DNA from: Ophiosphaerella korrae
Taxonomy: Eukaryota > Ascomycota > Dothideomycetes > Pleosporales > Phaeosphaeriaceae
Assembly (NCBI GenBank): GCA_028456385.1
Contig: JALNQF010000061.1
Location: 1-64,000 of the forward strand
Direction: 5' to 3'
DNA: 64,000 bases
The first letter of the stretch is position 1. Each line of letters starts with the position of its first letter. Of the stretch, positions 1 through 12,219 are shown piece by piece. The position numbers were made by a program, and so were the translations under genes. The notes beneath the pieces were generated by a model. It did not search any database, had not been told where the DNA came from, and was given only the letters and a program-made list of their open reading frames with translations.

Positions 1-799
1 AGTAGCTATACTATACCTAAGTTTAACTAGTATTATAAAGATAATAAGATTATTAGCCTCTATATACTAGCTTATTCTTCTTACTTCCTTTAGCTACTTC
101 TTTCTCTTTAAGTCTATATATAGTTATAAGATTAGATAGCTAGTACGCTAAAAAGTCTTCTATATTAATAAAGAAGAGTTTCTTTAGGCGTATACTTATA
201 TACGCTTGTAAGTCTTCTTTAAAGCTATAATTAAAGGTAGATTCTAAGTAATAGGACTTATTTTATTTAAGCCTACCTAGGTCCTATTAAACCTAACTCT
301 TATTAGAATACTATCTCTTATTCTAGCTAGTAATATAAGCTTATAGGTAGTAGAAACGCCTTATATAGTTACTTAGCTTAAGAAGTAAGCTTAACTACTT
401 AGAACTCTCTTTTAATATTAATCTTTAAGCTTTTTTAGTTAAGCTCTATCTTAACTTATTAAGAACTATTAAATAGTAATATACTTAGTAGCTATTCTTA
501 TAAAAGAAAATATTAAACTTAAGGCTATAAATAATTACTAGAGATAGAAAAGAGATAAGCTAAGATAGTATATAGCTATAAGAGGCGTATTATAAGTTTA
601 GGATAGATAGAGATTAGCTAAAGAGGCTAAGAAAAAAATTTAGATAGATATAATAACTATACACTAACGCGTACTACTAATATATACTAAGTATTATATA
701 TAAGGCTATAATTAGCGTTAGTATAAATTTATATAATTTATCTCTTTATAAAAATTTAGCTAATTTAAGTATATAATTATAGCGTAACTAATCTTAGAG
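1..799. other. Unassigned AT-rich DNA
   Basis: This stretch is fully RIP-mutated. I see no LTR, terminal inverted repeat or recognisable protein remnant in either orientation. It probably belongs to another dead transposon that runs off the left edge. Confidence 0.5.
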
Positions 800-975
800 C
801 TCTACTAGGTTTAGTAGGGTAAGCTAAAGAGTAGTATAAGCTAAGGAGTAGTAAGATATATTATATACCTAGTACTTACTTAAATAGCTTTATTTACTAT
901 TTACTCTTTTTAGTTAATTATTAAAACTACTTTATTAAGTTATCTTATATAAAGTCTACTTTATAAGTATCTAGT
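800..975 (+). repeat. Shared repeat R with MITE right arm
   Basis: About 800-862 resembles the right arm of the MITE at 18778-19221 (AGTAAGCTAAGAAGTAATAA-like words). About 863-975 is copy 1 of a segment (repeat R) that recurs in the same orientation at 19222-19311 and continues at 19758, and inverted at about 9226-9345. Diagnostic words are tacttactta, tttactatttactc and aagtctactttata. Copy 1 and the 19-kb copy carry the MITE at the same point; the 9.3-kb copy does not. Confidence 0.7.
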
Positions 976-2068
976 ATTATAAAGTCTTTTCTATTATAGT
1001 TACTAAGGTAGCCTTTATACTTATTTATTTACTATTTTTAAAGATTATTATCTACTTATATTACTTATCTTTTTAGAACTTCTAGTATCTTTAGTTTCTC
1101 TATCTAAATTAACTTATATTAGATACTTACTTTTAATCTTTATTTAAACTTTAATATTAGAAATAGCTTATTCTATTTTATATTCTATAATAGTTATTTA
1201 AACTATAATATATATTCTAAAATACTTTTATATTACTTAAGCTTTTAAAGCTTTTTTTAAGCTTATTAAGTAATATCTATATCTTTAAATACTACTTTTA
1301 TTTAATATATAAAGTTTTTATAACTTTTAAAAATAGCTATTATTTTATTTTCTTTTATTCTTAGTATATATATTATATAATCTATTTAGTAAAGCTTAAA
1401 CTATTTTATTATATTTTCTTAGAAGTATATTCTAATATAAGCTACTTTCTTTTTTTCTATATTAAAGTATAGTACTTATATATCTATTTATAGTTATACT
1501 AAAGCTAAAAAAAGTTTTTAGTTTATTTTTATTATATTAAACTTATTAAGTAAAAGTATTTTAAGTAGCCTCTTTATTATACTTATATCTAATCTCTAAG
1601 TAATCTTTTTTATTTAATCTTATCTAGCTATAATAGCTTTAATTTAAGCTTTATTCTACTTAATATAGTTTTATAGTTTTTTACTCTATATAGTAAAAGT
1701 ATTAATTAATAGTTATATACTTGTTTTATTAGTAATTAAGTTATTTAAGTTTATTTTAACTACTACCTAGATAGTATTATTTAACTTATAACTACTTAGA
1801 AGTACTTTACTTTTTTTTCTAGATATACTTTCTACTATTATATTAGCTTAGACTATATACTACTTATACTTTACTTCTTTTAATAACTAAGAATTATAAA
1901 GTATAATAAAGTTACTTATTATTAACTATAAGTAATTCTTTTAAAGAAGTTATAGTAAATTAAAAGTTAATAACTAAAGTATATATTATAATTAAGTAAT
2001 AAACTTATAAATAATAGTAAAATTTTTATAATATTAATATATTATTACTTTTAGTTAGAGATTAGATT
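976..2068 (-). mobile_element. Truncated Gypsy-1 copy: gag and part of 5' LTR
   Basis: The minus strand carries a gag remnant (about 1040-1890) that aligns by eye with the gag of inner copy C at about 34060-34880, for example around ttattaagtaatatctatatc. It is followed by an LTR beginning at 1899 (tataataaagttac, the mutated complement of the family LTR end). That LTR is cut off at 2068, where a new LTR begins. The copy is heavily RIP-mutated and has no open reading frame. Its left part (pol) is missing. Confidence 0.7.
1899..2068 (-). repeat. Partial Gypsy-1 LTR
   Basis: First about 170 bp of a Gypsy-1 LTR as read on the plus strand, ending abruptly where the LTR at 2069 starts. This suggests that the second element inserted into it. 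Confidence 0.65.
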
Positions 2069-2443
2069 TATAATAGGGTTACTAGTTATTAACTATAAGT
2101 AACCTATTTTTAAAGGTATTAGTAGATTAAAAAGTAATAATAAAAGCTTATATTGTAATTAAGTAATAGGCTATAAATAATAGAAAGATATCTTGTAATA
2201 TTAATATATTAATACTTGTAGTTAATAATTAAATTACTAATATTATCCTAATAATATATATCTTACTACTTATATATTTCTACTAATCTATTAAGCGTCT
2301 CTATAGATTACTTTATATCTTACGTATTTAGATTGTAGTTTATTTCTTAATCTAAGTTACTACTTTACTTATCTTATACTTTATTAGTACTTAAGTTAAG
2401 ACTAATTAGTTCTATCTTAATTTCTCTTATTATATTTATAATA
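2069..2443 (-). repeat. Gypsy-1 3' LTR
   Basis: Starts tataatagggttac and ends tttataata, the RIP-mutated forms of the family ends (element-strand TGTTATA...CTATTACA). About 375 bp, shorter than other family LTRs; a TAGATTACTTTA-type internal repeat differs in copy number between LTRs. Confidence 0.75.
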
Positions 2444-3865
2444 CTACTCCTCTCTTTAAAAAGATCTTTATTTTTTTATACTAGAGCTAGAGATATTAAT
2501 CTAGTTTTTTTATTAATATAGAGTTCTTTATTCTCTTCTTTTATACTTACTAAGTCTACTCTTTATTATCTATAGTTAGTAGATTATATATTACACTATA
2601 GTATTATAATATTTCTTTATTCTTATTATAAGTTTTTAAACTTCTTATTAGTTTATCTTTTTTTAAAGTATAGTAAAGCTTATAAAGTATATATTTATAT
2701 TAATACTTATTTATCTTATAATCTATTAAGTATATCTCTAGTAGACTATAAGTTTAAAATACTTATTTTTACATCTATACTTATATTACGCTATAGGCTA
2801 TAGTAAGCTATAGCTACGTAAAGTATAAGATAGGGCTCTAAGAGCTTTAGGTAATATATACTATTCTACTCCTATATTTAATATTATTAAATACTTAGTT
2901 ACTTTTTTAGGTTTATTTAGCGTAGTAGAGTAGAGCTACAATATAACAACTTATTTATAATAGAGAAAGGTATTAATTACGCTTAAGATAAACTATTTAA
3001 ATAGATTATAGAAGCTAAAAAAGAACGTAATTAGATTCTAAGTATATAAGTAAAAAATTATACTTATCTAGTTTATTTTTATAAGATAAAAGCTTTAAAT
3101 TATAAGAAGTCTATTATATAAGCTATTTTCTTAGAATCTAAGTTTAACTTTAAAGCTATAGTAGAGGCTACTCTAGCTCTTATTATATTAGGCGTATCTA
3201 ACGCCTCTCTACCTATTACTAATAGCGTAAGTCTTCTCTATTTACTACTAAGTAGTTTAGAGGGTTTTAACTTAAAAACTCCTCTAGTCTCTTAGAGTAG
3301 TTAAAGTTATCTTCTAGTTCTTATATATTTTCCTATAGTTACTCTTTCTTATTTATACCTATCTATTTTACTAGGTAGTAATTCCTTCTATTATAGAACT
3401 AGTATTATAAAATTTCTATAACTTTTTATTCTTTTTATTCTCTATATATATTTACTTTATATACTAGTAGTTTTGCGTTTTATAGTACTATCTTAAGTAG
3501 TACTATATAGAAAGTTAAGTATATCTTTATCTTACTTAGTAGTTTTAATTTAAATATAACTAGTATAACTTTCTTTTTAATCTTATATAATTCTATTTTT
3601 ACGTAGTCTAGTTTTAAACTAACTATACTTTTTTCTCTTTTTTAAATTAAGGTCTCTCTTTATATTTCTTATTATAGTACTTTACTATTTAATTATATAA
3701 GAACTCTACGTCCTATCTTAGTTAGTTATATATTCTTTTATTTTGTTTATAAAGTGTTCTCCTCTTAAAGTTTAAGATTTAATATTTTTTAGTGTCTAGT
3801 ATATATTAGAGTTAAATCTATAGTTTATAAAGAAAAGTAATACTTTTATTACTATATTCTTTATA

Positions 3866-3998
3866 CTATTATATACTAACTATACTATTATATACTAACT
3901 ATACTATTATATACTAACTATACTATTATATACTAACTATACTATTATATACTAACTATACTATTATATTCTAACTATACTATTATATACTAACTATA
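3866..3998. repeat. 19-bp tandem repeat, seven units
   Basis: Seven head-to-tail copies of ctattatatactaactata, one carrying a single T for A change (3961-3979). The same place in the sister copies (near 8215 and 32110) has one unit only. The array therefore expanded in this copy alone, inside the dead integrase region. Confidence 0.95.
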
Positions 3999-6528
3999 CT
4001 ATAGGTAGTAAATATACCTAGTTATTTTAGTTATAGTTAAGGTAGTATCTTAAGTATTACTCTACTATCTAATTTATTCGTTTAAACTATCTATCTATTT
4101 ATAAGTAGTATACTATTAATATTTAATATATAACCCCTATTTATACTATTATTATATTCTAAAGTTTTAATATAAATCTTATATTTCTATCTATAATAAT
4201 CTTATCTAGAATACTATATTAGCTAATTACTATTACAAAGACGTAGTACGTAGTAACTTCTATTTTACTTTTTTCTTTATATAGTCTAAAGCAAATATAC
4301 TTTATAAGCTTATTTACTATTATTAGAATTCTATTATACTTTACTCCTAATATAAAGTCTATTGTAATAACTTTTTAAAGACGTTCTAGTACTATAACTA
4401 GTTATAGTATTCTATATAATTTTATAGTATTTCTATTACTAGTTATTTTACTTTTAGTATATAGTAGTTTTTTAAAAGCCTATCTAGTATTTTCTTAATT
4501 CTTTAGTATTTCTATACTAGTAGTTTATAGAATTATTATATAAATTCTCTCTAAATTTTACTTAAGATATATATTCTTCTATAAGCTTCTACTAATCTAT
4601 CTTAGATTTCTAGCTTCTATATTTCTTTAGAGGCTTTTACTATTTGTTCTTTAACTTATTTATCTAGCTAGCTACTTTTTTATTTAAGTATCGCGGCTAT
4701 TTTAAGTTTATTTAGGACTAAGTATCCTTTTTTATTCTTAATTAGAACTATACTAGTTATATTTACTTCTTCTTATAAATCTAGTCTTTTACTTAAAGTA
4801 TTTACTAACTAGTTAGCTTTTCTTTTTATATATTTAACTTTAAATTTAAATATTAATTAGAGTTCCTACTATATTATATAGTATTATAATAAGTCTTTAT
4901 TTATTATAAATCTTATAATATTTTTATAGTCTATATAAATAGTTAATTTATATTTTACTTTTTATAAGTATACTTTCTATTATTTAAATACTTTATAGAT
5001 TAGGTAGTTAAGCTCTACTAGCTTTATTTTCTTAGAGAAATATTTAACTAAGTATTCTTATTTAGTCCTTAGGTCTTCTTATATTAGTGCTATTCTATAG
5101 ACTAAATTAGATACGTCTATTTTTACTATAGCTAGTAAGTCTAGGTTATATATTCTAATAACTATGTTTTCTATAAACTTTCTTTTAGTCTAGTTAAATA
5201 CTTTATTACATTCTTTTATCTATTTAAATAGCGTATCTTTTTTTATAAGTTTAGTTAATAGCTTTATATATTTAGACTATCTTACTATTAACTTTCTATA
5301 AAAGTTTACTAGTTTATAAAATTATTATACTTCTTATAAATTCTTTAGTATTAGCTATTCCTTAATTAACTTAATCTTTCTTAAGTTAATCTTTATTTTT
5401 CCTAGTTTAATAATAAATCTAATGAAATCTATTTCCTTTATATAAAACTTACATTTTCTACTAGTTTCTCTAGTACCTTATATATATATTATATATATTT
5501 ATCTTCTATTTTTAAGAATATAACAATTTTATCTAAGTATTTAAATATAAATATATCTAAGTACTCTCTTAGTACTATATTAATTCTTTCCTAAAATACT
5601 ACTAGTATATTTATTAATCTAAAGAGTATAACTATTTATTTAAATACTTTATAATATATTCTAAACGCTATTTTCTACTTATTACCTTTCTTAATTCTAA
5701 TCTAGTAGTAAGCGTTTTAGATATCTAGCTTTATAAAGATCTTTACTCTTTATAGCTTATTTTATATTTTATCTATTTATAGTAAGAAGTATTAGTTTTT
5801 ACTTATAATTACGTTAGTTTTTCTAAAATCTACGTAAAGTCTTTTATTATCTATCTCTTTTTTATTTATAAATATAAGTTTATATACTACTAAGGATTTA
5901 AATTCTCTTATCTATCTTTTCTTTCTTATATTCTATTTAAACGCTTACTTAATTTTAGACTCTTCTTCTATTTTTCTATAGACTAAGCTCTAACTTATAT
6001 CTTTTCTTTCTTTTAAGTCTATTACTAAGTCCTTTAGTTAATATTCTAGGAGGTAATTTTTAGGCTCTATAAGTTATTTCTCTTGAAATTTTCTTTTATA
6101 CGTATTTATATTAGCTTTTAATATATTTTATTTAAAGAAACTAATTTTTCTTATTATCTAATTAATTCTTAGATTAGCTATTTTTAACTATAGTATCTTT
6201 AGGATTATATCTATAACTATATCTTTTATCTTTAACTTTTCTAGCTCTAGTATTAAGAGTACTATTTTAAACCTAACTAGTTCTTAGAATAGTTTTCTTT
6301 TAATTATACATAGTTATTAAGAGTACTTTTTTAATATATAATATATTCCTTTTTTTTCTATAAATTTCTTAGATATAAAGTTCTTTATAGCTCTACTATT
6401 AATTTTAATTTATATCTTTTTTCTTTAAAATATACCTATTTTTATAATATATAAGCTCTTTATACTTTTTAGCTATTTTTACTTTAGCTATTTTATAAAC
6501 TTACTACTTAGTTATAGCTATTACTTTA

Positions 6529-6933
6529 TATAATAGGGTCTCTTATTATTAACTATAAGTAACTTATTAGAGTATTAGTAAATTAAGAGGTAATAAGCTA
6601 TAAATAATAGAAAGATGTCTCGCGATATTAATATATTATTACTTATAGTTAATAATTAAATTACTAATACTCTCTTAATAGTATATATTTATATTAACTA
6701 TATATTTTTACTAATCTATTTATATAACCTTATAGATTACTTTAATCTATTATACGTATTTATAGATTACTTTAATCTATTATATATATTTATAGATTAC
6801 TTTAACGTATTACGTATCTAAGTTATAGTTTATTTCCTAATCTAGATTATTACTCTACTTATCTTATACTCTATTAGTACTTAAGTTAAGACTAATTAGT
6901 TCTATCTTAATTTCTCTTATTATATCTATAATA
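6529..6933 (-). repeat. Gypsy-1 3' LTR
   Basis: Starts tataatagggtc, ends ctataata; 405 bp. It contains three units of an approximately 31-bp tandem repeat (tatagattactttaatcta core, 6727-6815), which accounts for its extra length relative to the LTR at 2069. Confidence 0.75.
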
Positions 6934-9225
6934 CTATCCTCTTCTTTAGGTAGGTTTTTAATTTCTTATCTTAAAGCTAAAGTTATTAATCTAGTTTCTT
7001 TATTAATATTAAGCTCTTTATCTTTTTCTTCTATACTTACTAAGTTTACTCTTTATTATCTTTAGTTAGTAGATTATATATTACGCTATAGTATTATAAT
7101 ATTTTTTTATTCTTATTATAAGTCTTTATACTCTTTATTAGTTTATCTTTCTTTAAAGTATAGTAAAGCTTATAAGGCGTATATTTATACTAATACTTAT
7201 TTATTTTTATAATCTATTAAGTATATCTTTAGTAAACTATAAGTTTATAATACCTATTTTTATATCTATACTTATTTATAATAAAGAAAGCTATTAACTA
7301 TACTTAAAATAAACTATCTATATGGATTATAGAGGCTAAAAAGGATTATAACTAGATTCTAAGTATATAAGTAGAAAATTATACTTATCTAGTTTATCTT
7401 TATAAGATAAAGGCCTTAAATAATAAAAAGTCTATTATATAAGCTATTTTCTTAGAATCTAAGCTTAATTTTAAAGCTATAGTAGAGGCTACTCTAGCTC
7501 TAGCTATATTAAGTGCGTCTAGTACCTCTCTACTTATTGCTAATAGTATAAGTTTTCTTTATTTACTACTAGGTAATTTAGGAGGTTTTAACTATAAATC
7601 TTTTCTAGTTTCTTAAAGTAGTTAAGATTATTTTTTAGTTCCTATATATCCTCTTATAGTTATCTTTTCTTATCTATACTTATCTATTTTACTAAATAAT
7701 AGTTTTTTCTATTATAGAACTAGTATTATAAGATTTCTTTTACTTTTTATATTTTTTATTCTCTATACGTATCTACTTTATATACTAGTAGTTCTATATT
7801 TTATAGTACTATCTTAAGTAGTACTATATAAAAGGTTAAGTATATCTTTATCTTACTTAGTAGCTTTAATTTAAATATAACTAGTATAACTTTCTTCTTA
7901 ATCTTATATAGTCTTATATTTACGTAGTCTAGTTTTAAACTAGATCTTTTACTCTTAATATTTCTTTAAACTAACTATACTTTTTCTCTCTCTTTAAATT
8001 AGAGTCTTTCTTTATATTTTTTATTATAGTACTTTACTATATAATTATATAGAAACTCTATATCTTATTTTAGTTAATTATATATTTCTTTTATTTTATT
8101 TATAAAGTTTTCTCCTATTAAAGTTTAAAATTCTATATCTCTTAGTATTTAGTATATATTAAGATTAAATCTATAGTTTATAAAGAAGAGTTATACTTTT
8201 ATTACTATATTCTTTATACTATTATATACTAACTATACTATAAGTAATAGTTATACCTAATTATTCTAGTTATAGTTAAGGTAGTATCTTAAGTTTTACT
8301 TTACTATCTAGTTTATACGCTCTAATTATCTATCTATTTATAGATAATACGCTATTAATATTTAATATTATACTCCTAATTATACTATTATTATTCCCTA
8401 TAGTTTTAATATAAATTATATATCTCTATCTATAATAATTTTATCTAGAAGGTTATACTAGCTAATTATAGTACTTAGAACTTAGTATATAGTAACTTCT
8501 ATCTTACTTTTCTTTTTATATAGTCTAAAGTATATATACTTTATAAGTTTATTTACTATTATTAGGATTTTATTATACTTAACTCTTAATATTAAGTCTT
8601 TTAACTTAGGTAGCTTTATAATAAAGTCTATTATAATAACTTTCTAAGAATATTCTAGTATTTTAACTAGTTATAATATTTTATATAGTACGTACTTATT
8701 ATACTTATTTTTATAATACTCTATAGAATCTTATAGTACTTCTTTTACTAGTTATCTTACTTTTAGTATATACTAGTCTTTTAAAAGCTTATTTAGTATT
8801 TTTTTTAATTCTCTAGTATCTATATACTAGTAGTTTATAAAATTATAATTTAAATTCCTTTTAAATATTACTTAGAATATAAATTCTTTTATAAGCTTTT
8901 ATAAACCTCTTTTAGAATTCTAGTTTTTTTATTTTTTTAAAAGCTTTTTTTATTTTCTTCTAAATCTATTTATTTAGCTTACTACTCTTTCTCTTAAGTA
9001 TTATAGCTATCTTAGGTTTATTTAAGACTAAGTTTCTATCTTTATTTTTAACTAAAATTATACTAGTTATATTTACTTCTTCTTATAAGTCTAGTTTTCT
9101 ACTTAAGTATCTACTACTTAGTTATCTTTTTCTTTTATATATATAATCTTAAATTTAAATATTAATAGGAATTCCTACTATCTAGTATAGTATTATAATA
9201 GATTCTTATTTATTATAAACCTTTA
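6529..9225 (-). mobile_element. Gypsy-1 copy, 3' LTR plus partial pol
   Basis: Minus-strand copy with its 3' LTR at 6529-6933, an antisense frame on the plus strand at 6934-7612, then chromodomain and integrase remnants to about 9000. It breaks off in the RNase H region near 9215-9225, where the DNA passes into an inverted copy of repeat R. It sits directly in the protease region of the copy to its left, which suggests insertion into it. The missing right end means no target-site duplication can be checked. Confidence 0.72.
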
Positions 9226-9470
9226 TTATAAAGTAAACTTTACGTAAAATAACTTAATAAAGTAGTTTTAATAATTAATTAAAAAGAGTAAATAGTAGGT
9301 AAAGCTATCTAAGTAAGTAATAAGTATATATACCTAGTACTTACTAAGCGCTAACTAAAAGTAAAAAGGTTGTTAAATATTAGTAAGTTTGTAATATTAG
9401 TAAGTTTATAATATTAGAAAGTTTATAATATTAGTAAGTTATAAACTTACTAATATTAGTGCGAAAATAA
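9226..9470 (-). repeat. Inverted copy of repeat R without the MITE
   Basis: Reverse complement of the segment at 18470-18777 plus 19222-19311. It runs straight through the point where the 18-kb copy carries the MITE, so it is an empty site (ctaggtatata on the minus strand at about 9330-9342). It also holds four imperfect 17-bp units of aatattagtaagtttat (9376-9443), then the inverted form of the same word, making a hairpin-like structure to about 9459. Confidence 0.75.
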
Positions 9471-10527
9471 AAGATATAAGAGATAACTCTCTTATACGTC
9501 TCTCTCCTTTTAAAGAGTAAATTCCTAGAGCTTAAAAAGGGCTCTAATTAACTAATAATACCTATTAGGTAGTAGTAGTAGTAGTTAGAGTTAAAGAGGT
9601 TAACTATTTTTAGAGTTAAAATCGTTATTTATAGAGTATAAAGCTAAGGTTTTTACTAATTTTAGTATAAAATTAAGACTAACGTAACTTCTATATATAA
9701 AACGTATTAGCTATTAACTCTTTTTTACTACTTTTACTCTACACTAATAAAATTAAACCTAAAAGTATTTATATATAGTATTAGAGAAAGTAAAGTTAAT
9801 ACTACTAAGTAACTTAATAGCGCTAGATCTCTATATAAGTACTTACTATAGATATAAGCTTTATAATAGGTAGGTTTATTAATATAAGAGACCTAGTAAG
9901 CTTAATATTTATAAGTATTAAAGAGTAGATAGCGTAGAGTAGCCCTAGCTAGGAATTTAGTAGCTAGTTATAAATTCTATAATAGTAAACTAGACCTACG
10001 TATAACTAGTTATAAGAGAGCGTAGTAGTTATAGCTATAGTAGTAAGAGTAGGCCTTAACCTAAAAAGAGTTTTATACTTACTAGCTAAAGTAAAATACT
10101 TTTACTATTTTTATACTATAATTTAGCTTTAGCTAGTAGTAAAGTTTTTTAATTACGCCTTAAAGGGCTTTTTTATACTTACTAATAGCTAGAGTACTCT
10201 ACTAGGTTATATTTTTATTAGGTCTTTATTTTAAGTATATAGTTAGTATTTTAAGCTTCTCTAAGTAGTTCTAGTAAAAGTTAAAATTAGTAAATATACT
10301 TTATATAAGGCTTTTTTACACTTATTAATAGTTTTAGGCTTATTTAAGTAGTTCTAGTAAGAGCTAAAAGTAGTAATTACGCTTTAGAGAAAGCTTTTTT
10401 ATACCTACTAGTAAGCTAAAGTACTTTAATAGGTTATATCTTTATTAAAGCTCTATTTTTTAGGTATATATAGAGTTAGTAGTTTAGCTTTATTTAAGTA
10501 GTTCTAGTAAAAGTTAAAGGTAGCTTT
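9471..10527. other. Unassigned AT-rich DNA with internal repeats
   Basis: No recognisable protein remnant. Between about 10080 and 10527 a block containing gtagttctagtaaaagttaa and a following gctttttta motif recurs three to four times at roughly 130-160 bp spacing. This could be a repeat-containing dead gene or a minisatellite. It ends exactly at the Gypsy-2 LTR. Confidence 0.4.
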
Positions 10528-10728
10528 TATTAAGAACTACTTTATCTTAAGTTAGCTTAAAGTAGTTAGCTCTAAGAGAAAGGTATATAAGCTCTTTAAA
10601 GGAATTACTAAGTAGTTAGTAATTACTCTACTAATATATATACCTCTTACTATAACCTTACCTTTTACGCTCCTACTATAATATCTCTAACTTACTAGTA
10701 ACCTAGCCTAGAGAGAGCTAGTTTAATA
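10528..10728 (+). repeat. Gypsy-2 5' LTR
   Basis: Starts tattaagaactac (mutated TGTTAGGAACTAC) and ends gctagtttaata (mutated TTTAACA); 201 bp, same length as its partner and as the solo LTR at 18546. Confidence 0.85.
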
Positions 10729-12219
10729 TTATAATTGCTCTACTTACGTTATATTAGAAAACGCTATTATAATAAAGAGTTTACTACTATACTATAGCTA
10801 GTCTACTTTACTAGAAGAGCTAATAGCTATAATACTACTTACTATAGAGATAGTATAAAGTAATAAGCTATCTCTAATATAGTACGTATAAAGAGATAAG
10901 AGAAGTTATATTACTAATATACTATAAGGTAAATAAGGCTAATTAGGCCTAACTTAAAGTAATATTACTTTAGAGTTAAAAGAACTCTATATATAGTACT
11001 AAGAGGCTTATAACTTTAAAGAAGTATAGACTCTAAGAGAGTAATTAGTAGTTAGGATAGATACTTTTACTACTAGCCTACCTAGTTAAACTTAACCCTT
11101 AGCTATAAACTTATTAGAACTAGAACCTCTATAAATATTTATAAAGAAAGATAGAGTAGAATATAACTACTAAGAAAAGAACTATAAGAGTTATTTCTTT
11201 TAGTCTCTTCTATACTTTGCTATATAAGTCTAAAGAGTAGAATTTAGTATTAGATACTTCTCTAAACTACTAAAATTAACCTAAGAGGCTTACTATAAAG
11301 GTAAGTAAAGTCTTACCTTTATATAGGCGCTAAATTAAGCTAATTTAAAGGTAGTAATACTAAATACGCTTAGAATACCTATTAAACGTAAAATATAAGC
11401 CTACTACGCTCTAAAGAACTATAGATAGTAATATAAATAATCTCTAATAAACTTACTAGAGTATATATACTTACTCTAAAAAGAGCTACTAAGCTAAACC
11501 CTAGAGCTATAAGTATTAGAGTATAGAAAGGTACTATTATACGCGATATAAGATTAATTAGCGCTTTTTCTACTAAAAAAGCTAATAATACTTACTTAAG
11601 TAGAAAAGTAAGCTAATATTATATACTAACGCTAGCTATATACTAAAGAGTAAACGTAACTAATATAAACTAAAGAAGCTAAAGAGAAAAAGAAAAACTA
11701 CTAAATAAACTAGTTAGAGTTAGAGAGAGATAAAAAAACTCTAAAAAAAGTAAAGTAAGATAAACTAGTATAAAATAACCTAGCTAAGCCTAAGTAGTAT
11801 AGAGATAGAGCTAATTACTAGCCTTTAATATATTTTAACTACAAAGACTCTATATATAAAATTACTAATTATATAAAGCTTAAAAAATAAATATTAAGCG
11901 TAGTCTTACTAAAGCTAGAAAAAGAAAAGGGCTCTAAAGACTAATCCTTTACTTTATAGCTTATATAGCTTTATTAGAAGAAAAGAGAGACTTAGGTTCT
12001 CTCTATAACGCTACCTATATAAAGCTAAGACGTTTCTTAATAATTAAGGTAGTAATAGGTATAGTACTATAGCTAGAGGCTATAATAGATAGAGGGTTAT
12101 AACTTAACCTCTTATTAGCTATATTAGTAAAGGAGTAGAGCTTCCTTATTACTTCTCTACCTAGTATAGTAGTAGAGGGTATAAATAGAGAAGAATTAAA
12201 CGTATATAGTAGAATAATA

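Larger units (their letters stand above)
2069..6528 (-). mobile_element. Gypsy-1 copy, 3' LTR plus internal region, truncated
   Basis: Minus-strand chromodomain gypsy remnant. The 3' LTR is 2069-2443. Reading right to left along the coding strand there are protease (about 6050-6520), reverse transcriptase (about 5380-5900), RNase H (about 4800-5350), integrase (about 3650-4700) and the chromodomain end (about 3290-3550). Gag and the 5' LTR are absent because the DNA switches at 6529 into the LTR of another copy. The plus strand of 2444-3300 carries the antisense frame seen in other copies. A short segment near 2780-2950 is not shared with the other copies I compared. Confidence 0.75.

Noticed and set aside
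3866..3998. CRISPR-like array
   Set aside because: Units are directly adjacent 19-mers with no spacers, in a eukaryotic genome: a simple tandem repeat.
2444..6933. LTRs at 2069 and 6529 as the two ends of one element
   Set aside because: The DNA left of 6529 is protease sequence without gag or a primer-binding region, and the DNA right of 6933 is the 3' internal end of another copy. Both are 3' LTRs of different copies.
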